In this document: positions 12,401 to 22,350 of the stretch, in pieces
How positions within the stretch are numbered: position 1 is the first letter of the stretch
Layout: each line of letters starts with the position of its first letter
Source of the DNA: Pseudopithomyces maydicus
Taxonomy: Eukaryota > Ascomycota > Dothideomycetes > Pleosporales > Didymosphaeriaceae
NCBI GenBank assembly: GCA_026873275.1
Contig: JANTUC010000004.1
Location: forward strand, 1,612,001 to 1,676,000
Direction of reading: 5' to 3'
DNA: 64,000 nt
The notes under the pieces: generated by a model
What the model was told of the DNA's origin: nothing
The model's input: the letters and a program-made list of their open reading frames with translations, nothing else
Database searches by the model: none
Position numbers and translations under genes: made by a program

Positions 12401-15400
12401 TTTTTAATAATATTAAAATCTCCTTATAAATAGTATTTTTAAATAACTACTCTAGCTTATGCCTAAAGAGCTATTTTTAAGTTATTAATAAAGGGGAAAA
12501 TTTAATTATTAATAATTAAGTTTTTAATAATAAGGGCTTAAGTCTTATTCTTAAAATATCTTAAATTATTATATTTATTATAACTAGCTTTCTATAAGCT
12601 TCTTAGACTTTAGTAATACTAAAAAGGAAGGAGTTTAGGAAATTAAATTAAAATTTATTTAAAAATTTAAATAGTGTTTTAATAATTACTATATATACTT
12701 TTTAATTTACTGTACTACCCCTTAGCGTATTAGAATTTTTTTAATTTTAAATATATTATTTATAGCTTAAATAAATAGATAGTCTTTATATCTACTGTTT
12801 ATACTATTTTCTAATAGATAGTAGTACTTCTACTTTTATAAGTAGACTAGAGTCTTATTTTATTATTTAAAAGGTATTAGTAGAGCTTAAGCACTTTATA
12901 TATTAGCTTAATAATTTTAATTCTAACCTGCCTACTTTATTAGTATAATATATTTTTTATAGGCTGTTTAAAAGATTATCTTTTTTAATAATTTTATATT
13001 TTAGCGTAGGGTCTAGAATAATAAAGTTTAAGTAATTAAAAAACTATAAAAAAGTTTTTTATTTTTTATTAGCTTAGCTAATAGCTCTCTTACTTTTAGT
13101 TTAATTATTAAGGTGTTTCTTTAGTAGGCTAATTAAAGGAATACTCCTTTAATTAATTATACTTTTAAGCTAGTACTTAAATAGGTTTTTTTAATTATTA
13201 TTATTACTTTGCTCTCTAGGTAATATATTAATATATTTAAAGACTTTATTAAATATCCCTTTAAAATTAACTATTTTATTTTTATTTAAAATATTTATAA
13301 GCTCTATAATCTCTTCCCTAATAAATACTAAATTTTTATTTTTAATATAGAAGGATTACTTATTAAATATTATATTATATATTATTATTACTTGGTTAAG
13401 CACTAAAATCTATATTTTATAAATATTAGAAGCTTTATAGCCTACTAGATATTTAATATAACCTCTAAATATTATTTTAAAGTTATATTTTTTATAATTT
13501 ATTATTTTATCTCCGTTTAAAGAGTATACGTAATAACTATATTTAAATATATTATTTTAATTTAATTATAAATTAGCTAGCGCGCTCCTTATATACTCTA
13601 GTTAATATTACTTAAAATATTACGTAAACTATATATCTAGTGCCTTATTTAGAGAGATTACATATTTAAAGGGAGTAGAACTTATATTAATTAAATAAGT
13701 AATTATAAGTATTATTTTAGACTATAGCTTATTTAATAAATTAATACTAAATTTTATTTTTAAAACTTTAATAATTACTTTCTACCCTACTCTCTCCGCG
13801 CTATTATTCAATTTATAAATATATAATAGAGGTATTTTAATAGTAATACTATACTCTTTAGTTTATATTTTAAAGCGCCTTTTATCCTTTAGTAGATATA
13901 TTACTATATTATTATTTTAAAAGATTATAATAATCTTTAGGCAGTAATATATTTAAATATAAATTATAAAGTTTTTTTAGATCTCTAAAATCTCTATAAT
14001 AGACTTATTATATAGTAGAAATATATATAACTTTCCGCTATAATTACACTTTAAAAGTATAAATTAATATTTATTAAGTCTACTAGTTAAGTAGTTAAAT
14101 AAATTTTATAAAATTTTAAAATATAATTTTAAAGATTATTCCTTTAGCCTTCTAAAAATTACTTAAAAAATATATATTATTATATAGTGCTTATATTCCT
14201 TCTTTAGTATTTTTTCTATTTTTATATTTTTTATTCTTTTAACTAGCGCCTTTAAAGCGTCCTTTCCTAAATAATTAAAATATTAGTACTAAAGCTTAAT
14301 AGAATCTATTCTTAAAATTAAAGTATAAAAGCTTTTAATCTTTTTATAAGTAAATAGTATACTTATAACAGTGGGATAGTAAAGAATAGGTTTATATTTA
14401 ATAAAAATAAGATTATGCTTGCGCTTAAGCTTTATAAATACTAAATTATAATTAGGTTTACTATAGTATAGCGTACTATTATAACTTATATACTATATAT
14501 CTTACTTAAGTAATAGAGCTTTAAAAATAATATTTATATAAAAACCTTTTATTATAATTATATTATTAAGTGTAAAATCGCCGCGCTTTCTATTAAGCGT
14601 TATAAAAATCCCTTTAATAACCCTAATTTCTTTTTTAAGTATAGGGTAGGACGCAGTGCCTACTTTAATTATATTATATATAAAGTTTTTTTTAAATAAT
14701 TTTAGTACGAGCATTAAAGTATTATTAATAAAGTATATAGTATTTCTATTATTTAAAATAATACTCTTTAAGAGCGGGTAAGCATTAAAATTAAAAGTAA
14801 TATATATACTTAATTTTTATATAGTGCTTATAATTATAGGATTAATTAGCGTAGTAATAATATTACTTAAAAAAATAATCTTTAAAACTTTTTTTATTCT
14901 ATTTCCTTTCTACAGTGTCACGCACTTAAATATAATTTAAATAAATAAAATATATTAGAATCTTATCCTTCTCCTTTTTAATTAAGATTATTAGCCGACC
15001 TTAGTATAATCCTTAAATAATTATTTATAAGCGCTTATATAACTACAGAGACTAATTATAACTTTTTTTATAAAAGTAATTTTTACCTTTTTTAAAGCTT
15101 AGTACGCCTTTAGTACTACTTTTTAAGATTTTATTATTTTTTTTAATAAGTATTATAAAGATTTTAAGCTTAGCGTTTAAACTATTAGTATATAGGTTTA
15201 AATAGGCTAAAAAGAGCCTATTGATATTTTTAATATAAAGCACTTTTTCTCTTCTTATCTATTAGCACTTAATTTTAGTATACTATATATAAGTCTATTT
15301 TAGTACTATTTTATATATATTAGCGCTTAAAAAGTTAATTATAGCAATTTCTCCCTTAAGCTTTAAAATTTTATATTATATAATAAATATATAAAGAGTA

Positions 15401-16257
15401 TTCTATTTCTTATATTAGTTCTTTAAAATTATTTAATTATAGCGTGCTTTTTTAAGCATAGTATAATATTTTACATAAATTTAATTAATTATTACTACTT
15501 TAGATAAAGCTAGTTTATTCTTTAAATATTTAATAATTACTTAAATTATAGAGCTCTCCTAATTAGTAATACTAAGTATAATAGGAGTAAGAAATTATTA
15601 ATTAATTATTTTAATTATCTAGTTATAGAGGTTCTAAACTCTTTATATATAAGTTATATATTTAGTAAAATATATCTTATAATCTCCTATAGCTAGTTAA
15701 TATTAGTAAAGAATTTTTATATAGTAATTATTATAATTATTATTTTTATTAGAGGCTAAACTTTTAATAAAAAATTTTAAATTTACACTCTTACTGCGTC
15801 TCTTATAATAAGTTATTATAAACTTAGGTATTTTAATAAACTTATTTAGCTTTTCTAATTCTTAGTGCGTTTACTCTATATTTATAATTATTTCTTAAAG
15901 ATTAGGGATCTCTAGAGTAGTTATTATAAGGTTTTTTATAAATAGTATATCTAGATTAATATATTCTTAAATGCCTTACTAGAGGGCTATAATTTTAAGT
16001 TATATATATTATACTAGCCAGCTTTTATAATTAGTAAATTAAATATTTAAAGTATTAGATATATTATTAGAATAAGGTCTTATAATAAGCTTTATAAGGA
16101 AGTTTATAGTAGTAAATAAGTATCACTTTTATTATATAAAAATAAGAAGTAACAAGAGGAGGCCTTTAAATAAATTAAAGTATTTAAGTTTATTTTCTAG
16201 TAATTAATTATATAGAGAGAAATATCTTTATTTTTAATATGCTAGGCTTATAATTAT

Positions 16258-16447
16258 TAGAGAATAAATAAGCTAGATAATATAGACTTTAAAGATTAAG
16301 TGCGTGTAGAAAAGTTAATTAATTAATATATAAGAAAATTAGCTTTAAAAGCTAAATATATAATACGCTCTAGAATTATAGTTCTATTACTTTATAAGCT
16401 TATAAGCTTTATCTATAAGCTTACTAGATAGATGTCTGTCTCTTACA
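16258..16447 (-). repeat. Copia LTR (5' LTR relative to element)
   Basis: 190 bp, partner of 8,703-8,892. On the + strand it starts TAGAGAATAAATAAG, the RIP-mutated version of the other copy's TGGAGGACAAACAAG, and ends CTCTTACA. Read on the - strand it begins TGTAAGAGAC. Confidence 0.85.
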
Positions 16448-18034
16448 ATAATTAATATATTAAAATTTATATTTATTTTTTTACTTTTTTAGCTATTTTT
16501 TAGTTTCTATAAGGCTTTTAAATTTTTTTATACTAGTTTAATTCAAAATAGTATTATCTAATACTATTAATTTAAATTAAAAATTTAAAATAGCAGATAA
16601 TTGCTCGTCTAAAGAGTTTTATAATAATATAGAATTAGTATCTTTAATTAAAGTAAATAAAATTATATATAGTTTTTCTACCCTTTTTTATTCCCACTAT
16701 TAATAGAGGTAACACTAAAATTTAAAATTTTATTAAAATATAGAGCTCCCTAATTTTTAGTTTTTATATTAATAGTTTTATATAGACTATTTATAATAAA
16801 GTAGAGAGTAATTTAAATATTAGATTTTAGTTATAAGTAATATAAATAAGTACTAGTAAAGAATAACTATATAATTATAAAAAAGATAAATTACTATTAA
16901 ATTAAATTTATTAGCTCTTTAGCCTTTATAGCTAGTAATAACTAATAACTACTTATTATTTTGTAATAGGGCCTAACTATACCATTATATACTAAGTCAT
17001 GCCAGAGAGGTATCTCACCGTTAGTGTTCTAATATCTTTTACTATTATATTAATTTCTAAATAATATAATTTAATTAATATCAATAAACTTTATAATTTA
17101 AATAAATAGCTAAAAGGCAAGCTCTAAGTATATATTAAAAAATTTAAACTTAGTAATAAAATAATTATAATTTTGCACCTTTTAGAACTAAATATTAAAT
17201 TTAGAATATTTTTTAGTATTAATATATTAAAAATAAGCTTATTAAACTTTTACTAATATAAATAGAGTTCTAGAGTATAAGTAATTTTAATTATATATAA
17301 AATGAACTTGGAAAAATAGAAAATATATTAAAAGATAAAGGATATTAGATAGTAGAAAATATAAAAGCTAATAATAAAGATAAAGAGATAAAAATAAAGA
17401 AAATTAATTTAAGTAATATAATAAAAGAGGTACTAGAGTCTTATAAAGATATAAAGTAAGTAAAGAATATTAAAAAGCTTTTAAGGTTTCTTATAGATAT
17501 AGAAATATTTAAAACCTAAATATTTATATTTATTATATTAAAGTTAAATAGTTATCTGCTGTAGTATTTAGTACTAGAATATTAATATTTATTAATTAAA
17601 ATAGCTTCTTATAAATAATTTTTTTATATATACTTTATAACTAATAGAATAATTATGCGTTATATTAATTATTAGAACTTTCTAGAATCTGTGGGTCTCG
17701 ATCGAGACCGGATTAGCGAAGTTATTAATTTTTTAAATTAAAATATTTAGGTAGCAGCTTATCTAATAACTAATATTTAAAAATAAATTAATAATTAGAA
17801 TAATAGAATTCTAATAATTATTACTATAATATAAAGATTCTAAAATTATTTTAAAGATTAATAAGTTTATTTAAATTAAATATAAAATAGTTATAATAGA
17901 GAGGTATCTAGAACTATTTTGAAAAATTTAAAATAATATTTAAAATATATTAGTGCTATTACTATCTAATCTAATTATTATCTAATTACTAGAGATCTAT
18001 TGAGAGATTAAGGATTTTCTAATTATTCGCGCCT
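16448..18034. other. Degraded DNA between copia LTR and outer repeat
   Basis: No recognisable domain. A K-rich, stop-laden stretch lies at about 17,300-17,470. A patch near 16,975-17,035 still has several CA/TG dinucleotides, so it is less mutated than its surroundings. A 16-bp perfect palindrome lies at 17,694-17,709. If the outer repeats are LTRs this is the second half of the older element. Confidence 0.45.
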
Positions 18035-18256
18035 GCCCTATAATAGAAGTATAATATATATAATAAATTAAAACTACTTAGTAGAAAAGTTTTATTATTA
18101 TTTTTATTTAAGTAATAAAATATAAAAATAAAATAATCCTTCTATTAAGAACTTCTATTAATAGATATATTATTTAAGGCTTTACTAAATATTATATAAT
18201 TAATTAATTGAATTATCTATCTGTAGGGAGACCACCTCCCTATAATATAGTATTCT
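18035..18256. repeat. Right copy of the ~220-bp outer direct repeat
   Basis: Partner of 7,122-7,344. Its hairpin (18,224-18,242) has arms TAGGGAG/CTCCCTA, where the left copy has TGGGGAG/CTCCCCA: both strands changed by transitions, so pairing is preserved. Confidence 0.65.
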
Positions 18257-18998
18257 TATTTTTTAATACTTATACTCTTATAAGTCTTTAGGGCTAGTCC
18301 TTTATATAGTCTCAAAACTAAGGTAGTGTCACGGGGCACACTCTATAGTCCCGTGGACCAAGGGTGTGCGCATTTAGGGTATAATAAGTTAAGAGGAGCG
18401 GACGGGTAAGTATAAGTTATATAAGTTAAATATTAATTAATATAATAAAGTTATTATTATTAAATACTTAATAGTAATCTTTACTATAGAAGTAAGAGAT
18501 AGTAAAATTAAATTAAAAATTAATAATAAGAATTATTTAAAATAAATAATTATTATTATATATTTATAAGTATAAACTAGCTCTATAGGCTCTATAATTT
18601 TATATTTTATAAAATTATAGAGCTATAGAGTCTAGCTCTATAGATTCTATTTTATTAGATTTATAAAGCTTTAGTTATATAATCCCTATATATTTATATT
18701 ATACTCTACTTCTAAGTTATACTCTTAGTATTTTTTATCTATATTAGAGTTATCCGGCCTAGTACACTCTATTAAGTCCTATTAATTAACTCTATCTTAG
18801 TTAGAACCTTTCTATCCCTGTTGTGGCGCAGTGGCCGTAATAGGTAACCTAAACTAAACTAGATTCTTATATTTCTTATCAAAAAAAAGGATTAAAGTCT
18901 ATAGACTAGGACCTAAATTAAATATATTAATTAGGAAGTAGATAGTAAAATCTGGGGAGTAGATCTAGATCTAAACCACAGTATTAAAGGAAGACACT
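18257..18998. other. Gene-free edge of the RIP block
   Basis: At 18,325-18,400 there is a GC-richer patch that still contains CA and TG and begins TGTCACGGGGCACACTC. TGTCACGG is a common kind of gypsy LTR start, so a solo or truncated LTR is possible, but no partner was found. Near 18,820-18,850 the sequence GTTGTGGCGCAGTGGCC resembles the 5' half of a tRNA; no matching 3' half is visible. Confidence 0.4.
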
Positions 18999-19014
18999 AA
19001 AAAAGAAAAAAAAA
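18999..19014 (-). terminator. Pol III oligo-T terminator of tRNA-Arg
   Basis: Directly after the 3' end of the - strand tRNA the transcript-sense sequence is a long T run broken by one C. Confidence 0.8.
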
Positions 19015-19107
19015 CATCGATGGTGGGGCTCGAACCCACAGCCTTTGGATGCCTTAAGACAAGGTGTCTCATAGAAGTCCAACGCGCTACCATTGCGCCA
19101 CACCGAC
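19015..19107 (-). tRNA. tRNA-Arg(UCU) with intron
   Basis: Read on the - strand this folds as a standard cloverleaf. The acceptor is GTCGGTG paired with CATCGAT, and the discriminator is G. The D-arm is GCGC-AATGGTA-GCGC. The anticodon stem TTGGA/TCCAA encloses loop C-T-TCT-A-A, giving anticodon UCU. The T-arm is GTGGG-TTCGAGC-CCCAC. A 21-nt intron follows position 37, the usual nuclear tRNA intron site; mature length is 72 nt. Two acceptor pairs (1-72 and 5-68) are G-U wobbles where C-to-T changes on the 3' side would explain the loss of G-C pairs. The gene sits exactly at the edge of the RIP block. Whether it is still functional is open. Confidence 0.9.
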
Positions 19108-19761
19108 TTGGAATCTGTGTCGGATGGCAATTTTTGAAAATTATTGCGTACATATCCTGACTACTGTATATAAGTAACACATTAAGCATATTAATACTAA
19201 CACCTTTTGACTATAGCGTTGTCGTGATAAAGCAATTGCATCTACGGAATAAGCCTATTAGTGGATCTGTAGGCTAGGGCTAGTAATCTATCGCCAAGGC
19301 CGAGGTATCTCCAATCCGCCATATCTTGGGTACAGTCTAAAGGGTGTAGACTTAGCACAACATGGTGAGTCTCTTTATATAGGTTACACCTTACTGAGCC
19401 GTGCTCCATACGGTAAACATTGATCCTTAGTTGCATAATAATGCACCAATGATGAAAATGATTATTCTTTATCAATTAAATATCTCTGATATGAGTAATC
19501 GGAACTCGCTAAATATGCCGCACAATATACTAAGTACAATACCATGCTATTGAGGATCGATCCTAAATAGAAAACGCTAGGCCCCGCCCCTCTATCAATT
19601 GATAGTGTCGATCAACGAGGGTTCAAGAACGAGAGGGATCTCGTATATTCCGGAAGTAGTAGCCCAAGCACCGTCTTTATTGTTTTCACTACTGCCACTA
19701 TATACATTACCATCGCTGTCACTTCTTGGACAGAAGATAGACGGGAACTCATCTGTTCTAA
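19108..19761. other. Transition zone without a recognised gene
   Basis: Composition becomes ordinary here. Short reading frames exist on both strands, but none has recognisable domains or a clear start and splice structure. It could hold the missing 5' end of the dehydrogenase relic that follows. Confidence 0.4.
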
Positions 19762-20997
19762 TGCCCTTTATGTCTGTACTTACCCCCTGTATCACTTACT
19801 CAGCCCCTCGCTCTGCAACAGCAACATCTCCAAAGGAAAGTCACACTGGTTACGTAACTGGGCCCGCTTATTTACTGAGAACGTACAGTACAGCACTGTA
19901 CCATTCGGATCTGTGCTGATATACCAACACATACGTAAAAGCGGCGCGACAAAAGGCATCGGCCACGCTATCTGCCTCGAGCTCGCGACACGGGGCGCCT
20001 TTGACTCAGGCACGTTTCGCTCGGACGACTCAGCACGACACTTTGAGGCCTTTCGAGAGAGTAATCGCGCGCTCAATTCTAATGCTCCAGAGCAGGCACC
20101 AACAACAATTGGTGTCAAAGAGGACATCGGCCTTAGTGACTCGTCGAGTGCTATAATGCCCATCCTACACGCTCTGAGCAATCAGTTCAACTGTAAGGTC
20201 GACATTGTGGCATTCAACACCGCGGTGATGACGCTCGCGAGGATGGGCGAAGGAAGTTTGACAGAGGACATGGTGAATTTGGCATTAGTGGGGAATGTGA
20301 AATACACCGTAATGTTGATGCAGAGCTTTCTGAGGGAGGGGGTGTTTAGGAAGGATGGGAGGGTGATCGGGATCAGTAGTGAGGGTGTCAGGGCAAGAAG
20401 GCCGAGTGGTGGGTAAGTGGTTTTTATGGTTGATAATTATTGGGGCAGATTGTAGTGGATTGGTCAGTTGTCGAGTGGTGATTGGATATTAAATTTATGT
20501 ACAGTGCGGTGTATGCGGCGACAAAGGCAGCGCTGGAGTGCCTGATGAGGTAAGTTCAATGTGGAGGCAGTGTTGTAGTGTCATCATGCCAGAAGGAACG
20601 CAGTTGCAGCCGAGGCGAGTGAGAAAGAAAACGGCACGAATACTCCCGAGGACTACCCGTGGACCTGAAATGAGTGCAGAAAGTGGGCACATGAACTAGG
20701 CACTCAGTCTGGGATGGAAGGTACAACCTTCAACTCGGTCAGCGTCGCCTTCACCACGACAGCAGCCTACAGCAAGATTCCATCTGATATTTGTGACAAG
20801 CTCATAACGGCCGACGCAGCCCAATTCGCAGCATGTTAAGGCAATCACGACATCATTGTCGGTACGGGGAATAACAACCGACCGATGCCGAGCCTTAGTA
20901 CCGACCAACTTCAGATTAATTGCTCATCTACTAGATTTGCGTCGACGGGGAATTCGAAGTTGCAGGTTGTTCGGGTGACGTAAAACGTGTGCAGTGA
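19762..20997 (+). pseudogene. Short-chain dehydrogenase/reductase (SDR), probable decaying gene
   Basis: Splicing rebuilds a classical SDR core. The piece up to 19,853 ends KVTLVT. After an intron at 19,854-19,941 it continues GATKGIGHAI, completing the TGxxxGIG NAD(P)-binding loop. Further on come FNTA (normally NNAG), GISSEG with the catalytic Ser and, across an intron at 20,413-20,504, AVYAATKAALECLMR with the catalytic YxxxK. A third intron at 20,550-20,679 leads to KWAHELG and GTTFNSVSVAFTTT. That exon then meets TAA at 20,837. The typical SDR C-terminus (ICVDGEFEVAG) is visible only separately at 20,935-20,997 after a CTAG. No in-frame ATG precedes the first piece, which opens after TAA at 19,759. 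Missing start and broken C-terminus suggest a pseudogene, though unseen exons could repair it. Substrate unknown. Confidence 0.6.
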
Positions 20998-22350
20998 AAC
21001 GCCTGACATGCACTTGGTATCAGACAGATTGGCTTGTGGACGAAGGATTGGAAGAGACCAGCCTTGCTTCCAAGTGCGATAAGGATCGGGTTAACTACTC
21101 GTGGATGGCTGGAAAGTTCAGGCACTGGGGCTTCGTGACTTCGTATTGTGCTGCTTCCTTGTTGTCCGAAGAGAGCACGAGTCGGCGGTGGAGGCGACAG
21201 GCGACGGCGAAAGGCTGCCATCGAGACCCAGTGGTCCGTGGCATGTGTACTGTAGCCGGTGGGACAGGTGTTGAGGAATTCTTCCTCGAGACGTCGACTC
21301 CAGTGAGGTACATACAAGCTCATCTGCAGTTACAGCCGGTTAAATCGCAGGTGGGCACCACGACGCTGCCAAGTGGGTGGTTCCGAAGCTGTGCTCCCGT
21401 GGCGTAACGTGGTCACGATAGCAGCACGGCAACGAGGAGATCATTGTGGATGGATGGGAAAAGCAGTCCCGTCGGACTGGGTAGCTTTTGCCCAAACGGG
21501 GCAGCCAAGGCTGGCGATAGGGCTGACCGAAGCTTCATTCTCCCATATCAACCATGTTGTGCTGTTCGCAAAGGCCACGCTGAACCCGACATCGACGCGA
21601 CCCCTGGGCGCGGGCTCCTTTGCCGTCCACTCGTCCCCGGAAGTGCCTCACAGCCGCAGTGGACGCCTCAAGCTCCAAGTTCTGATACTCGAGCGCCTGT
21701 CTCAGCTAACAGGAACCTACAGCATGAAGACATGGACGGTATGTCCACCAATCCAGACACCCCGCTTGCTTGCTGCCCGCGTTCAGAGCCCATGACGACC
21801 GCTGGCTGTCGAGTGTGGTCCAGCGCGGGTCGACGCGCTCCGCTTGGCGAGCAAAACAGCAAGCCTCCCATAGGTGGAACATTAATTGTGCTGCCCGGAT
21901 GAATTTGCGCACCCCATACTAGCCCCAGTTTTCTGGGGACAGCTTGGTCCTGCCCGCATTGCACAGCTGCCCGAGGTGCGTGCCTTGGCGGGCCTCCGGA
22001 CGGCATTTTGAGAGTCCAGCCATACGACGCTCATAGAAGGCATACACGGCGCGGGATCGTGCGGCAGTTTGCATTCTTTCCGTATGGCAGTGCCCGGTGC
22101 TTCTTCGCTATCGCACCTATTCTCTATACGTCGATCAGAATCCATCCTCGTTTTATATCTTGTCTACCGTCCTTGACCACGCGCAAGCGACCCCCCAGTC
22201 GACACTGGCTACCCACACCTCCCCCGGTCCTCACGCGCATTTGGAGATGGTGATTACGCTCCGCGACTGCTCCCAACTGAACTCCTCCCGTCGCATCCGA
22301 GCTGAGACGCAGCACCGCATCAACGGCTTCAACGTATACGGTTAACACCT
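20998..22350. other. Unassigned GC-richer stretch
   Basis: Several overlapping open frames of 60-150 codons exist on both strands, for example + 21,373-21,795 and + 21,444-21,902. None shows a domain, signal or repeat I recognise, and none joins convincingly to the QutR-like gene. In particular no P-loop (GxxGxGKS/T) of the usual QutR N-terminal kinase-like domain is found here. Confidence 0.4.

Larger units (their letters stand above)
8703..16447 (-). mobile_element. Full-length Ty1/copia retrotransposon, RIP-inactivated
   Basis: Two 190-bp direct repeats bound a 7.7-kb element read on the - strand. Domain order fits copia (gag-PR-INT-RT). A protease-end segment near 14,502-14,714 has the pattern LTLKNVLYVPGFHTN decayed to FTLNNIIIIKGFYIN. 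The integrase C-terminus lies near 13,390-13,500, with a relic of KGYLVGYDS reading RGYIKYLVGYKAS. Reverse transcriptase lies at about 11,880-12,165, where the canonical DVVTAFLNG, LYGLKQSPRLWYK and YVDDILI boxes survive as NIVGAFLNA, LYRLKNLPLL-YK and YINNILI. Stops occur throughout, so it cannot encode protein. RNase H should lie between 11.9 and 9.5 kb but I did not identify it. No exact target-site duplication could be seen, which RIP or flank decay could explain. Confidence 0.85.
1..18960. other. AT-rich RIP-degraded heterochromatin-like block
   Basis: The whole stretch is extremely AT-rich and nearly lacks the dinucleotides CA and TG, while TA is in great excess; G and C survive mainly in GC, CC, AG and CG contexts. 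That is the footprint expected of repeat-induced point mutation (CpA to TpA on both strands), known in Pezizomycotina. No open reading frame longer than about 70 codons survives. Recognisable relics of LTR retrotransposon domains, all full of stop codons, are listed separately. Composition changes abruptly near 18,960, just before a tRNA gene. Small patches that still contain CA/TG occur near 16,975-17,035 and 18,325-18,400 and may be younger or single-copy DNA. Confidence 0.9.

Noticed and set aside
14502..14714. 70-codon open frame on the - strand
   Set aside because: It is the decayed protease-end part of the copia polyprotein, not a separate gene.
15052..15243. 63-codon open frame on the - strand
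   Set aside because: Chance opening within the gag part of the same RIP-mutated copia element.
18820..18850. GTTGTGGCGCAGTGGCC, resembling the 5' part of a tRNA
   Set aside because: No anticodon arm, T-arm or B-box follows.
19599..19919. 106-codon frame on the + strand
   Set aside because: Overlaps the SDR relic in another frame; the SDR motif KVTLVT is read in a different frame and no domain is seen in this one.
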